A stretch of 64,000 nucleotides of DNA. Source: Qingshengfaniella alkalisoli (GTDB taxonomy: Bacteria; Pseudomonadota; Alphaproteobacteria; Rhodobacterales; Rhodobacteraceae). Both the position numbers and the translations under genes were made by a program. The notes below the pieces were generated by a model, which was not told where the DNA came from, did not search any database, and saw only the letters and a list, made by a program, of their open reading frames with translations. The stretch is taken from contig NZ_CP042261.1 in assembly GCF_007855645.1 (NCBI RefSeq), forward strand, positions 1,158,501 to 1,222,500, read 5' to 3'. Positions 1 through 9,262 of this stretch are shown piece by piece; the first letter of the stretch is position 1; each line of letters opens with the position of its first letter.

Positions 1-2
1 AG

Positions 3-1616
3 TACACCTTCGAATGGGACGGCATCGAGCCGAACATCGCCAAGGAATGGGAAGTCAGCGAGGACGGCCTGACCTACACCTTCCACCTGCGCGAGGGTCA
101 CAAATGGTCGGATGGGACGCCGTTCACCGCAGATGACGTGCTTTTTGCAGTCAATGACGTCATCAACAATGACGAATTTATCGGCAACCGACCTGCAGCC
201 CTTCTGGGTGCGGTCGCAAGCGCACCCGACCCGCAAACCGTCGTGATCACCCTGTCCACACCCAACAGTCTGTTCCTTGAACATCTGGCGTCCGTGGACG
301 GAATCCAGGTCGTTCACATGCAAAAGGCGTTCTGCTCGCAGTATCATCCGGACTACAACCCCGACGCCAACAAGCTGGCAACCGATGCCGGCCTGACCGG
401 CTGGGGCGAAGCGATGATGAACAATTGTGGTATCAGCCGTGCCCGCAATGCTGACCGCCCGACCTTGTTCGCGTGGGACCAGCAGACCGATTATGACGGC
501 ATCAACACGCCGCTGAAATTCGTGCGCAACCCCTATTACTTCAAGGTCGATCAGGACGGGAACCAGCTTCCCTATATCGACGAGTTGAGCATGACGCAGG
601 TCGAAGACGCGAATTCCATCGTACTGATGGGTATCGCGGGCGAGATCGATATGACCAACCGTCATATCGACAATGTCGCCAACAAGCCTGTCTTCTTCGA
701 CAACCAGGAAAAGGGCGACTATTCGCTCTATGACACGGTCCCGGCGGATATGAATTCCGCGATCATCCAGTTGAACCTGAACTATGAAGATGACGGTTTC
801 CGCGAAGTGTTCCAGGACAAGGACTTCCGCATCGCGCTGAGCCACGGCATCGACCGCGAAGAAATCATCGACGTGGTCTATGCGGGACAGGGCGAGCCCT
901 ACCAAGCAGCACCACGCCCGGAATCGCCCTTCTACGATGAAGAACTGGCCAAGCAGTACACGGAATGGGATCCGGACACCGCCAACCAGATGCTCGATGA
1001 TCTGGGCCTGACGGACACCAATGACGAAGGCATCAGGCTGCTGCCCGATGGTCGCCCGATCAGCATTCGTATCGACGTGACAACGGATATCGGCGTCTAT
1101 CTGGACATCCTCGAACTCGTCGCTCTTCAGTGGGAAGAAATCGGCATCGACCTGGATGTGCGCAAAGCTGAACGGTCCTATGTCTATGAACAGAAGGACA
1201 ACAACCGCCATATGGCCCATGTCTGGAAAGGCGATGGCGGACTTGGCGATGCGATGCTCGACTCGCGCTACTACGTGCCGATGAGTGGAGAGTCCGCCTT
1301 TGCTCTGCTCTGGGCACGCAACTGGTTCGATCCGAACAACGCGATCATCGAGGAGCCGCCGGCGGAAGTCGCGCAACAACTCGACCTTTACAAGAAGATG
1401 TATGAGGCAACCTCGACCGAAGAACGTGACGATCTGTTCCGCCAGATACTCGATATCACCAAGGACGAGTTCTACACCATCGGCATTTCGCTGCCTCCGA
1501 AGAGCTTCGGCATCGCATCAAACAAGCTGGGCAACGTTCCACAGGACCAGCCGATGGCATGGATCTATCCGAACCCCGGCCCGATGAACACGTCGCTGCT
1601 GTTCTTCCGCCAGTAA
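3..1616 (+). CDS. ABC transporter solute-binding protein, family 5 (5' end cut off)
   Basis: This is the C-terminal 537 residues of a periplasmic solute-binding protein of the peptide/nickel/oligosaccharide family (SBP_bac_5). The reading frame is open to the left window edge, so the signal peptide and the true start lie outside. The text near the edge (YTFHLREGHKWSDGTPFTAD) is the classic family motif, followed by the usual Arg/Asn-rich core and the segment DFRIALSHGIDREEI. The protein would bind a substrate in the periplasm and pass it to the permeases encoded just downstream. The large size and the DUF2264 neighbour fit an oligosaccharide as well as a peptide ligand; family 5 proteins bind both, so the substrate is inference. 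A strong hairpin separates this gene from the first permease gene. Confidence 0.93.
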   Translation, partial: YTFEWDGIEPNIAKEWEVSEDGLTYTFHLREGHKWSDGTPFTADDVLFAVNDVINNDEFIGNRPAALLGAVASAPDPQTVVITLSTPNSLFLEHLASVDGIQVVHMQKAFCSQYHPDYNPDANKLATDAGLTGWGEAMMNNCGISRARNADRPTLFAWDQQTDYDGINTPLKFVRNPYYFKVDQDGNQLPYIDELSMTQVEDANSIVLMGIAGEIDMTNRHIDNVANKPVFFDNQEKGDYSLYDTVPADMNSAIIQLNLNYEDDGFREVFQDKDFRIALSHGIDREEIIDVVYAGQGEPYQAAPRPESPFYDEELAKQYTEWDPDTANQMLDDLGLTDTNDEGIRLLPDGRPISIRIDVTTDIGVYLDILELVALQWEEIGIDLDVRKAERSYVYEQKDNNRHMAHVWKGDGGLGDAMLDSRYYVPMSGESAFALLWARNWFDPNNAIIEEPPAEVAQQLDLYKKMYEATSTEERDDLFRQILDITKDEFYTIGISLPPKSFGIASNKLGNVPQDQPMAWIYPNPGPMNTSLLFFRQ

Positions 1617-1624
1617 CCTCCCGA

Positions 1625-1654
1625 GGGCAATCCGCGCATCCGCGCGGGTTGCCC
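1625..1654 (+). terminator. Intercistronic hairpin between binding-protein and permease genes
   Basis: A 13-bp stem (GGGCAATCCGCGC with GCGCGGGTTGCCC, one G-T pair) closes a 4-base loop nine bases after the binding-protein stop codon. No T-tract follows, so it is more likely a 3'-end-stabilising or partial-termination element than a full terminator. Such hairpins commonly give the binding protein higher expression than the membrane subunits; that role is inferred here. Confidence 0.7.
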
Positions 1655-1670
1655 ATCAAGGACAAAACCA

Positions 1671-2666
1671 ATGCTTCAATTTATCGCCAACCGGATCCTC
1701 ACGATGATCGGCATGACGCTCGTGCTGTCCTTCGTGTGCTTCTTCATCATCCAGCTGCCACCGGGTGACGTCATCAGCGCATATGCGGCCGAACTTTCCG
1801 CCAGCGGCGACTCCTCGTCCACCGCGCAGGTGACTGAAATGCTGCGGCAACGCTATGGTCTGGATCAGCCGTTTTTCGTCCAATACCTGAAATGGCTGCG
1901 AAACCTTCTGGTCGGCGATCTGGGCTATAGCTTCAACCTCGGCAAACCCGTGGCCGAAATCATCAACAGCCGTATCGGCATCTCGCTTCTGGTCGAGATT
2001 ATGGCCGTGACCGTTCTGTGGGGCATCGCCGTGCCCATCGGCATCTATTCGGCCGTGCGCCGCTATTCGGTGGGTGACATGTTCGCCACCGTCTTCGGCT
2101 TCATCGGCCTGGCTGTTCCCAATTTCCTGCTGGCCTTGCTGATCATGTACGCGGTCTTCCTGCTGACCGGCACAGCGGTCGAAGGACTGTTTTCCGCAGA
2201 ATACGCCAACGCGCCCTGGTCGCTCGGTCGTATTCTCGACTTCCTCAGCCATGTGTGGATCCCCGTGCTCGTGATCGCGACCGGTGGTGCTGCGCATATC
2301 ATCCGCGTGCTGCGCGCCAATCTTCTGGACGAATTGCACAAGCCCTATGTCGTCACCGCCCGCGCCAAGGGCATGAAGGAAAACCGGCTGATCATGCGTT
2401 ACCCCGTCCGCGTCGCGATGATCCCGCTGGTCGCCACGGTTGGCTGGGTGCTGCCCACGGTCATCTCCAGTTCCATCGTGACGGCCATCGTTTTGAACCT
2501 TCCCACCCTGTCGCCCATTCTGCTGCGTTCGCTGCTCAGCCAGGACATGCATCTGGCCGGCGCATTGATCCTGTTCATGGGCATCCTGACACTGGTGGGT
2601 ACCTTGGTCTCCGACCTGCTGCTGGCGTGGATTGACCCGCGCATCCGCACCGGAATGGCACGATAA
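1671..2666 (+). CDS. ABC transporter permease, DppB/OppB type
   Basis: A 331-residue inner-membrane permease of the peptide/nickel transporter class. The N-terminal transmembrane helix (MLQFIANRILTMIGMTLVLS) is followed by the family's periplasmic segment with RYGLDQPFFVQYLKWL and GDLGYSF, then five more predicted helices. The cytoplasmic coupling loop reads YVVTARAKGMKENRL, the EAA-type motif that docks on the ATPase. Length is typical for DppB. It follows the binding-protein gene after a hairpin-bearing gap of 54 bases and ends at the start of the second permease reading frame. It would form the heterodimeric channel with the next gene product. Confidence 0.95.
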   Translation: MLQFIANRILTMIGMTLVLSFVCFFIIQLPPGDVISAYAAELSASGDSSSTAQVTEMLRQRYGLDQPFFVQYLKWLRNLLVGDLGYSFNLGKPVAEIINSRIGISLLVEIMAVTVLWGIAVPIGIYSAVRRYSVGDMFATVFGFIGLAVPNFLLALLIMYAVFLLTGTAVEGLFSAEYANAPWSLGRILDFLSHVWIPVLVIATGGAAHIIRVLRANLLDELHKPYVVTARAKGMKENRLIMRYPVRVAMIPLVATVGWVLPTVISSSIVTAIVLNLPTLSPILLRSLLSQDMHLAGALILFMGILTLVGTLVSDLLLAWIDPRIRTGMAR

Positions 2667-2683
2667 TGACGGAGGCAACAGGC

Positions 2684-3832
2684 ATGACCCAAACCGACGC
2701 AACACCCGAATTCGAAGCTCCGACGCCACTGGTCACGCAAGGCACGGAAACGCAATTCCAGCTGATCTGGCGGGCCTTCCGCGCGCACAAGCTGGCGATG
2801 TTCAGCCTCTTCGTGCTTGGTTTTCTCTACCTGATCGCGATCTTCTGCGAATTCATCGCGCCCAACGACCCGCATGACGTGAATGCGCGCTACACCTATG
2901 CGCCGCCGCAAAGCATCCATTTCATCGACCGCGATGAAGATGGCGGCTGGGCCATTCGTCCGCATGTCTACGGCTACAAGATGGAGGTCGACCCCGTCGC
3001 CCTGCGCCGGTCCTTCGTACCGGACGAGGAAACCAAGTATTACCTGCACTGGTTCCCGAAGACACATGAAACGAAGATGTGGGGAATGTTCACCATCGAC
3101 CGGCATCTGTTCGGTGTGGATGGCAGACGCGAGGTGCTGTTCCTGCTCGGCTCCGACCGCCTTGGGCGCGACCTGTTTTCGCGGCTCGTTTATGGCGCGC
3201 GCATTACCCTGTCCATCGGTCTGGCCGGTATCGCGATCAGCCTTGTTCTGGGTGTCATCATCGGCGGCATCTCCGGCTATTACGGCGGCTGGGTGGACAA
3301 TGCGATCCAGCGCGTGATCGAGTTCATCCGATCCATCCCACCAATCCCGTTATGGATGGGCTTCGCTGCGGCCCTGCCCCGAGACTGGTCTGCGCTGCAG
3401 AACTACTTCGCTATTACGCTCATCCTGTCGCTTATTGGCTGGACCGAACTCGCCCGCGTGGTCCGAAGCAGGTTCCTGTCGCTGAAGGGCGAAGACTATG
3501 TCGCCGCCGCGCGTCTCGACGGAGCAAAAGACATGCGGATCATCATGCGGCATATGCTGCCCGCCTTCACAAGCCACATCATCGCGACGGCAACACTGGC
3601 TATTCCCGGCATGATCCTTGCGGAAACTTCGCTGAGCTTCCTGGGACTTGGCCTGCAATCGCCGGTGATCTCGTGGGGCGTGTTGCTGCAAGAGGCGCAG
3701 AACCTGCGCGCCTTGGCCGATGCGCCATGGTTGCTGTGGCCCGGCGTGTTCATCGTTATCACGATCCTTGCGATGAACTTCCTCGGCGATGGGCTGCGCG
3801 ATGCAGCTGACCCCTACGGCTCGAACCACTGA
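2684..3832 (+). CDS. ABC transporter permease, DppC/OppC type, with large periplasmic insert
   Basis: A DppC-like inner-membrane permease. I chose the ATG at 2684 because a GGAGG lies eight bases before it; an in-frame ATG at 2666 overlaps the upstream stop codon and would add six residues. The first helix lies around residues 40-60 and is followed by an insert of roughly 90 residues rich in His, Arg and Asp before the conserved LGSDRLGRDLFSRLVYGAR motif. Ordinary DppC proteins have a much shorter segment here and total near 300 residues, against 382 here. The coupling loop is YVAAARLDGAKDMRIIMRHM. The insert may contact the large binding protein; that is inference. Confidence 0.94.
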   Translation: MTQTDATPEFEAPTPLVTQGTETQFQLIWRAFRAHKLAMFSLFVLGFLYLIAIFCEFIAPNDPHDVNARYTYAPPQSIHFIDRDEDGGWAIRPHVYGYKMEVDPVALRRSFVPDEETKYYLHWFPKTHETKMWGMFTIDRHLFGVDGRREVLFLLGSDRLGRDLFSRLVYGARITLSIGLAGIAISLVLGVIIGGISGYYGGWVDNAIQRVIEFIRSIPPIPLWMGFAAALPRDWSALQNYFAITLILSLIGWTELARVVRSRFLSLKGEDYVAAARLDGAKDMRIIMRHMLPAFTSHIIATATLAIPGMILAETSLSFLGLGLQSPVISWGVLLQEAQNLRALADAPWLLWPGVFIVITILAMNFLGDGLRDAADPYGSNH

Positions 3833-3841
3833 GGTATGACC

Positions 3842-5527
3842 ATGACCAACAATGTGCTTGAAGTCAGCAATCTGTCCGTCGGGTTCGATCTGCATCACGC
3901 CAGCATCGATGTGGTGAAGAAGGTTTCATTCAACCTGGAACGGGGTGAAACACTGTGTGTCGTGGGCGAAAGCGGATCGGGCAAATCCGTCACCGCCCGC
4001 GCCCTGATGCGCATCGCCAAGCCGGGCAAGATCACGTCGGGCAGCATCCGTCTGTATGGCGAAGCAGGTGACGTTACGGACATCTCCAAACTGGACGACA
4101 TGAGCGCGGAGATGCGCGCTATCCGCGGCGACCGCATCGGGATGGTGTTCCAGGAACCGATGAGTTCGCTCAGCCCTGTGCACACCATCGGTGATCAGAT
4201 CATCGAAGCGATCCTGCTGCATCGCGACATGACACCCGAGCAGGCTCGCCAAGAAGCAATCGAGTCCCTGCGCCGCGTCCAGATCCCCAACCCTGAGAAC
4301 GCCATGGACAAGTATTCCTTCGAGTTCTCGGGCGGCATGCGTCAACGCGCAATGATCGCGATGGCGCTGTCTTGCGAACCCGAGGTGCTGATCGCAGATG
4401 AGCCGACCACCGCGCTCGACGTCACCACGCAGGCCGAGATCCTGCGCCTAATCAAGCGGTTGCAGCGTGAACTCGGCATGTCGGTGATCTTCATCACCCA
4501 TGACATGGGCGTGGTTGCGGAAATCGCGGATCGCGTGGCGGTGATGTATCATGGCGAACTCGTCGAACTTGGCCCGGTCAGCGAAGTGTTCCACCGCCCG
4601 CAGGCCGACTACACGCGCCATCTGATCGGCGCGTCGTCCAAGTTCAGGATCATCGGTGATCACGACCGGGGCGGCACCCTGCCTCCGCAACACCCCGACA
4701 CATTGCTGGATGTGAAGGATCTGGACCTGACCTTCCGCAAGACAACGGGCTTTCTGTTCAAGAAGACACAGCAATTCCACGCGCTGAAGAAGGTGTCCTT
4801 TTCGCTGCTTCATGGCGAAAACCTCGGGATCGTCGGAGAAAGCGGATCGGGCAAGACAACGCTTGTGCGCGCACTTGTTGGACTTTTGACGGCTGATAGC
4901 GGCAGTGCCATCTACACCAGCAAGGACGGGCGGCAGTTCGATCTGCTGCAACCCAACGCGCTGCGCAATGCCGGGCTGAACCGCGAAATCCGCATGGTGT
5001 TTCAGGACCCGTTTTCATCGCTCAATCCGCGCATGACGGTGGAGCAGATCATCGCCGAACCCCTGATCCTGGAAGGTCGCCAGCCCAAGAAGGAAATCCG
5101 CGAAAAGGTCGCGCATCTTCTGGACCGCGTCGGCCTGCCCCAGAACGTGATGAGCCGCTACCCTCACGCCTTCTCGGGCGGTCAGCGTCAGCGGATCAGT
5201 ATCGCGCGGGCGCTCGCCGTCGATCCAAGGCTGATCATCGCGGACGAGGCCACATCGGCGCTCGATGGCTCGATCCGGTCGCAGATTCTGGACTTGATGT
5301 TCGACCTGCAGTCGGAACTGGGGCTAAGCTATATCTTTGTCGGCCATGATCTCGGTGTTGTTCGCTACTTCTGCGACCGGATCGCGGTGATGCATAAGGG
5401 CAATCTGGTCGAAATCGGCACCGCCGCCGATGTCTGCCAGAAGCCACAGCGCGACTACACCCAGAAACTGATTTCGGCCGTTCCGGGCAATGATCCGGAC
5501 CACCGCAGACTTATCGCAGCAGAATAA
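3842..5527 (+). CDS. Fused dual ABC ATPase, DppD-DppF type
   Basis: One polypeptide of 561 residues carries both ATPases of a peptide-type importer. The N-terminal domain has Walker A GESGSGKS near residue 42, signature FSGGMRQR and Walker [13 protein letters not shown]. The C-terminal domain has Walker A GESGSGKT, signature FSGGQRQR and Walker [13 protein letters not shown], and each half ends with the oligopeptide-transporter C-terminal extension. Both nucleotide sites look intact. ATG at 3842 is preferred since GAGG stands seven bases before it; ATG at 3836 is only one base from the same GAGG. The fusion is common in alphaproteobacterial transporters (for example YejF-like proteins). It powers the permease pair encoded upstream. 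Confidence 0.95.
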   Translation: MTNNVLEVSNLSVGFDLHHASIDVVKKVSFNLERGETLCVVGESGSGKSVTARALMRIAKPGKITSGSIRLYGEAGDVTDISKLDDMSAEMRAIRGDRIGMVFQEPMSSLSPVHTIGDQIIEAILLHRDMTPEQARQEAIESLRRVQIPNPENAMDKYSFEFSGGMRQRAMIAMALSCEPEVLIADEPTTALDVTTQAEILRLIKRLQRELGMSVIFITHDMGVVAEIADRVAVMYHGELVELGPVSEVFHRPQADYTRHLIGASSKFRIIGDHDRGGTLPPQHPDTLLDVKDLDLTFRKTTGFLFKKTQQFHALKKVSFSLLHGENLGIVGESGSGKTTLVRALVGLLTADSGSAIYTSKDGRQFDLLQPNALRNAGLNREIRMVFQDPFSSLNPRMTVEQIIAEPLILEGRQPKKEIREKVAHLLDRVGLPQNVMSRYPHAFSGGQRQRISIARALAVDPRLIIADEATSALDGSIRSQILDLMFDLQSELGLSYIFVGHDLGVVRYFCDRIAVMHKGNLVEIGTAADVCQKPQRDYTQKLISAVPGNDPDHRRLIAAE

Positions 5528-5546
5528 CCTTCAGGCAGGAGACATC

Positions 5547-7397
5547 ATGAATCCTCTCGCGGACAACCCGCTCAAAACCCGTGCCGATTTCGCACGATCC
5601 GTCGTTCAGTTGTGGGAACCGACCAAGCCCTACTTCAGCGAAGGCAAGGCGCGTGTGAACTTCGGTTTGCCCGCCGCGCATTTTCCCATGGTCGCGGCCG
5701 AACTCGAAGGTTTCGCCCGCCCGTTGTTCGGTCTTGCCCCGCTGGCCGCCGGCGATCTGCCATTCGACGACTGGGACATGATTCGCGAAGGCTATGCCAA
5801 CGGCACCGACCCTGAACATCCCGAATTCTGGGGCAACTACGACGGCGTCGACCAGCGTCAGGTGGAATCCGCTGCCATCGGGTTCGGCCTGATCTTCGCC
5901 AAGGAACAGATCTGGGATCCGCTCACGGATAAGCAGAAAGAAAACGTCGCCAACTGGCTGAAATTCTGCCAGACACGCCCCGTTGCCAATAATAACTGGC
6001 ATTTCTTCCATGTTCTGGGGTCGCTTGGGCTGGAATCCGTAGGCGTCGAGCATGATCTGAGCGTGCGTGAAAACGCGCTCGATACGCTGGAAAGCTTCTA
6101 TATCGGCGAAGGCTGGTATGCCGATGGAGAAGCGCGCCGCTTCGATCACTACATCCCGTTCGCTATGCATTTCTACGGGCTGATCTATTCCAAGATCGCC
6201 AAGGGTGACGAAGAACGCTGCGACCGCTTCCGCGACCGCGCACGCCAGTTCGCGCAGGAATTCAAGCACTGGTTTGACGAAGACGGCGCCAGCCTCGCCT
6301 TCGGCCGCTCCATGACCTATCGCTTCGCACAGGCATCCTTCTGGGCCGGCCTGGCCTTCGCGGATGTCGAAGCCCTGCCATGGGGTGAAATCCGTGGGCT
6401 TTGGGCCCGCAACATGCGCTGGTGGGGCGAGCGGGACTATTTCGACCGCGACGGCATCATGCCCGTTGGATACGCCTATCCCAATCTGCATATGTGCGAG
6501 ATCTACAACTCGCCAGGCTCACCGTACTGGGCGATGAAGTCCTTCCTTCCGCTCGCCTTGCCCGAGACACACCCGTTCTGGCAGGCGGATGAGATCGAGA
6601 AACAGGAAAGCGACGATTTGCTGCATTCCGACGTCGCGGGTATGATCGGCTTCCGCGCGGGTCGTAACCGCGTGATGCTGTCGTCCTGCAATGAAATGCG
6701 CATGCCGTTGCGTGGTGCCGCCGAGAAATACGCGAAATTCGCCTATTCGACAGCCTTCGGATTCTCGATGGACCCCGATCGGCTCGGTTTTACCGTGAAC
6801 CCGTTTGATAATATGCTCGCACTTTCAAGGGATAGCCGCAGCTTCTTCACACGTTCAGAGTTCGATGAATCCCTGATCGGCCCTGACTTCCTGTGGTCCA
6901 AATGGTTGCCTGATGACGACATCGAAGTCGAAACCTGGTTGATCGCCCGCGCACCCTGGCACATTCGCGCGCACAAGATCACAACGGCACGGCCACTGGT
7001 GGCAACGGAGGGCGGTTTCGCGATCGAACGCACGGACGCCTCATCCATGGAAGGTGGCGTCAATGGTCGCGTGTCCGAGGCGGTCACCGAGCATGCCGCC
7101 TCCTACGCCGTGGACATGTCGCCCGAAGCGCGTACACCCATGACCCGCTGGCGCACGCATCCGAACAGTTCGCTATACTTCCCACAGACCCATGTGCCGC
7201 ATCTGGTCGCTGAGCTTGCACCGGGGACCACATGGCTCATTGGGGCCTACGCAGCGACGCCTGACCCGGAGCAAGGTCCACAATGGTTGGAAAATGTACC
7301 GGACGCGCCAAGCATCGAATGGCTGGAACAAGCACGTGACTCCGCCAGTGACATCAAGGGACGAAAGTTCCGGGAACGTCAGGTGAAACTGATCTGA
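5547..7397 (+). CDS. DUF2264 family protein, probable glycan-processing enzyme
   Basis: A 616-residue protein of the DUF2264 family. The start is the ATG at 5547, preceded by CAGGAG; an earlier in-frame ATG overlaps the ATPase gene and is unlikely. The N-terminal half is rich in Trp, His and Tyr (for example NNWHFFHVLG and WYADGEARRFDHYIPFAMHF), as expected of an alpha/alpha toroid resembling polysaccharide lyases and unsaturated glycosyl hydrolases; the C-terminal third looks beta-rich. No signal peptide is visible, so it probably acts in the cytoplasm on the imported product. It is the last gene of the ABC operon, 19 bases after the ATPase stop. The exact reaction is not known to me. Confidence 0.85.
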   Translation: MNPLADNPLKTRADFARSVVQLWEPTKPYFSEGKARVNFGLPAAHFPMVAAELEGFARPLFGLAPLAAGDLPFDDWDMIREGYANGTDPEHPEFWGNYDGVDQRQVESAAIGFGLIFAKEQIWDPLTDKQKENVANWLKFCQTRPVANNNWHFFHVLGSLGLESVGVEHDLSVRENALDTLESFYIGEGWYADGEARRFDHYIPFAMHFYGLIYSKIAKGDEERCDRFRDRARQFAQEFKHWFDEDGASLAFGRSMTYRFAQASFWAGLAFADVEALPWGEIRGLWARNMRWWGERDYFDRDGIMPVGYAYPNLHMCEIYNSPGSPYWAMKSFLPLALPETHPFWQADEIEKQESDDLLHSDVAGMIGFRAGRNRVMLSSCNEMRMPLRGAAEKYAKFAYSTAFGFSMDPDRLGFTVNPFDNMLALSRDSRSFFTRSEFDESLIGPDFLWSKWLPDDDIEVETWLIARAPWHIRAHKITTARPLVATEGGFAIERTDASSMEGGVNGRVSEAVTEHAASYAVDMSPEARTPMTRWRTHPNSSLYFPQTHVPHLVAELAPGTTWLIGAYAATPDPEQGPQWLENVPDAPSIEWLEQARDSASDIKGRKFRERQVKLI

Positions 7398-7404
7398 CTG
7401 AGAC

Positions 7405-7429
7405 GCCCTTGCTCTGCCGGAGCAAGGGC
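7405..7429. terminator. Bidirectional hairpin between DUF2264 gene and sufS
   Basis: A perfect 10-bp stem (GCCCTTGCTC with GAGCAAGGGC) around a 5-base loop lies between the two convergent genes, eight bases after the DUF2264 stop and four before the end of sufS. It lacks a clear T-tract on either strand, so termination efficiency is uncertain. Confidence 0.6.
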
Positions 7430-7433
7430 ATAA

Positions 7434-8654
7434 TCACGTGAACAGATCGTGGCAAAGCTCAAGCGCATCGACCAGCAGGTCCACTTCGCTTTCCGTATTG
7501 TAAAGACCGAAGGACGCGCGACAGGTCGCCGTCTCACCGAGATGCTGCATCAAGGGCTGGGCACAGTGATGCCCGGCCCGCACCGCGACGCCCTTCTTGT
7601 CCAGCACGGTCGAGATGTCATGCGGATGTGCGGCACCGTCCAGCGTAAAGGAAAAGATTGCACCCTTGTTCGGCGCGGTCCCCTGAACGTTGAGCCAGTT
7701 CAAGCCGTCCAGACGGCTACGGGCATAATCGCATAGCCGTGCTTCATGCGCGGCAATGTTATCCATACCAAGCGCCGCCATGTAATCCAGCGCCGCGCCC
7801 AACCCGATCATCTGCACGATGCCGGGAGTGCCTGCCTCGAACTTCATCGGCGGGTCATTCCATGAAATGGCATCGCGCGTGACTTCGCGGATCATGTCTC
7901 CCCCGCCCATAAAGGGTCGCATTTCTTCGAGCCGTTCCTGGCGGACATGGATCGCCCCGGACCCCGATGGCCCGTACAGCTTGTGCCCCGTGATCGCGTA
8001 AAAATCGCAGCCAATGTCCTGCACATCAACGGGCATATGCACCGCCGCTTGCGACCCGTCGACCAACACCGGAACACCCTTGGCATGCGCCCCTTCGGTG
8101 ATCGCCTTCACGTCGACTTTTGTGCCCAGCACGTTGGACATATGCGTCACCGCGACCAGCTTGGTCTTCGGGCCAATCGCGTCGATGACCTTCTGCGGAT
8201 CCAGTGCGCCAGTGCTGTCCACATCGACCCATTTGATCACGATGCCTTGCCGTTCGCGCAGGAAATGCCAAGGAACGATATTGGCGTGGTGCTCCATCAC
8301 CGAAAGGACGATCTCGTCCCCCGCTTCCATTCGTGGCATCGCCCAGCCATAGGCGACCATGTTGATCCCTTCAGTCGTGCCCGAATTCATCACGATTTCC
8401 CGTTCGCTGCCCGCGTTCAGGAAACGGGCGATCTTGCTACGGACGGCTTCGTATTTCTCGGTCGCCAGGTTCGACAGGAAATGCAGGCCGCGATGAACAT
8501 TCGAATACTCTTGGCTATAGGCCTGCGTGATTGCGTCAATGACAACCTGCGGCTTCTGGGCAGACGCGCCATTGTCGAGATACACCAACGGCTTGCCATT
8601 GACCTGCCGCGCAAGGATCGGGAAATCCGCGCGAACCTTGTCGACATCATACAT
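7434..8654 (-). CDS. sufS: SufS cysteine desulfurase (group II)
   Basis: A PLP-dependent desulfurase of 406 residues that removes sulfur from L-cysteine for Fe-S cluster assembly. The start MYDVDKVRADFPIL is the family's normal N-terminus; the reading frame extends further upstream but there it overlaps the yip1-like gene. Visible hallmarks are the PLP-facing HANIVPW, the lysine of GHKLYGPSGSG that forms the Schiff base, and the catalytic cysteine in RAGHHCAQPLM, set on the short loop typical of group II enzymes. It is the last gene of the suf operon, two bases after the yip1-like stop. No sufE or sufU partner is visible nearby. Confidence 0.96.
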   Translation of the reverse strand: MYDVDKVRADFPILARQVNGKPLVYLDNGASAQKPQVVIDAITQAYSQEYSNVHRGLHFLSNLATEKYEAVRSKIARFLNAGSEREIVMNSGTTEGINMVAYGWAMPRMEAGDEIVLSVMEHHANIVPWHFLRERQGIVIKWVDVDSTGALDPQKVIDAIGPKTKLVAVTHMSNVLGTKVDVKAITEGAHAKGVPVLVDGSQAAVHMPVDVQDIGCDFYAITGHKLYGPSGSGAIHVRQERLEEMRPFMGGGDMIREVTRDAISWNDPPMKFEAGTPGIVQMIGLGAALDYMAALGMDNIAAHEARLCDYARSRLDGLNWLNVQGTAPNKGAIFSFTLDGAAHPHDISTVLDKKGVAVRAGHHCAQPLMQHLGETATCRASFGLYNTESEVDLLVDALELCHDLFT

Positions 8655-8656
8655 TG

Positions 8657-9253
8657 TCAAACTCCCGTGGGCGTCAGCCCGAAAATCGCAAGAAGAAGGC
8701 TCAGACCGAAGGCGATGGCAAAGGCTGAAACCATGATCATCAGGAAGACCTGCCACAGCGACTTGAACCCGTGCAGCTCGGCGACAAAACACGTCATGAT
8801 CCACAGAAACAGGAACAGCCCGGCGATACCGACCAGATCAGCCAGAACCGGCATCACGAACATCAGGATCGTTTGCAGCACCTGCAGGCAGACCATGACG
8901 AATTGCAGCCAAACGAAAAGAGTCAGCGACTGGTGAAACGTGCCGACCCCTCCCATGGCGCGCCCGATGCGGTAGGCCGCAAAGACGGTGACGTAGAGCA
9001 GTGTAATCTGAAGTGCTGCCAGCAGGACGGGATTGGTCAACAGAATAGATTGAAACGGGACGCCGCCCGCCGTGATCATCAACGTGCCCTGCCCAAGCAC
9101 GACCGAGATCGCCACGACGACGCACAGCATCTGCCACAGCAACGCCGGTGGCAGGTTCAGCCCCAGCATCCGGCGGGCGGTATCGCGTGGCTGGCGGATC
9201 GTGGCCACCGCTTCAGAGATCAGATTTCCTATCGAGATGTGACCGGCGGCCAT
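8657..9253 (-). CDS. Yip1-like integral membrane protein (second of a tandem pair)
   Basis: A 198-residue membrane protein with about five hydrophobic helices after a short cytoplasmic N-terminus (GNLISEAVATIRQPRDTARR). The pattern matches the Yip1 family, small membrane proteins of uncertain bacterial role. A segment YRIGRAMGGVGTFHQSLTLF resembles HLVARALGGKGSWFTARIAL in the preceding gene product, which suggests the two are diverged paralogues and might pair in the membrane. It sits between that gene and sufS inside the suf operon, so a link to Fe-S assembly at the membrane is possible but is inferred from position only. Confidence 0.85.
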   Translation of the reverse strand: MAAGHISIGNLISEAVATIRQPRDTARRMLGLNLPPALLWQMLCVVVAISVVLGQGTLMITAGGVPFQSILLTNPVLLAALQITLLYVTVFAAYRIGRAMGGVGTFHQSLTLFVWLQFVMVCLQVLQTILMFVMPVLADLVGIAGLFLFLWIMTCFVAELHGFKSLWQVFLMIMVSAFAIAFGLSLLLAIFGLTPTGV

Positions 9254-9262
9254 GTCTTCACC

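Noticed and set aside
1656-2729. Open frame of 357 codons opposite the first permease gene
   Set aside because: Antisense to a clear permease, low-complexity residue mix and no family features.
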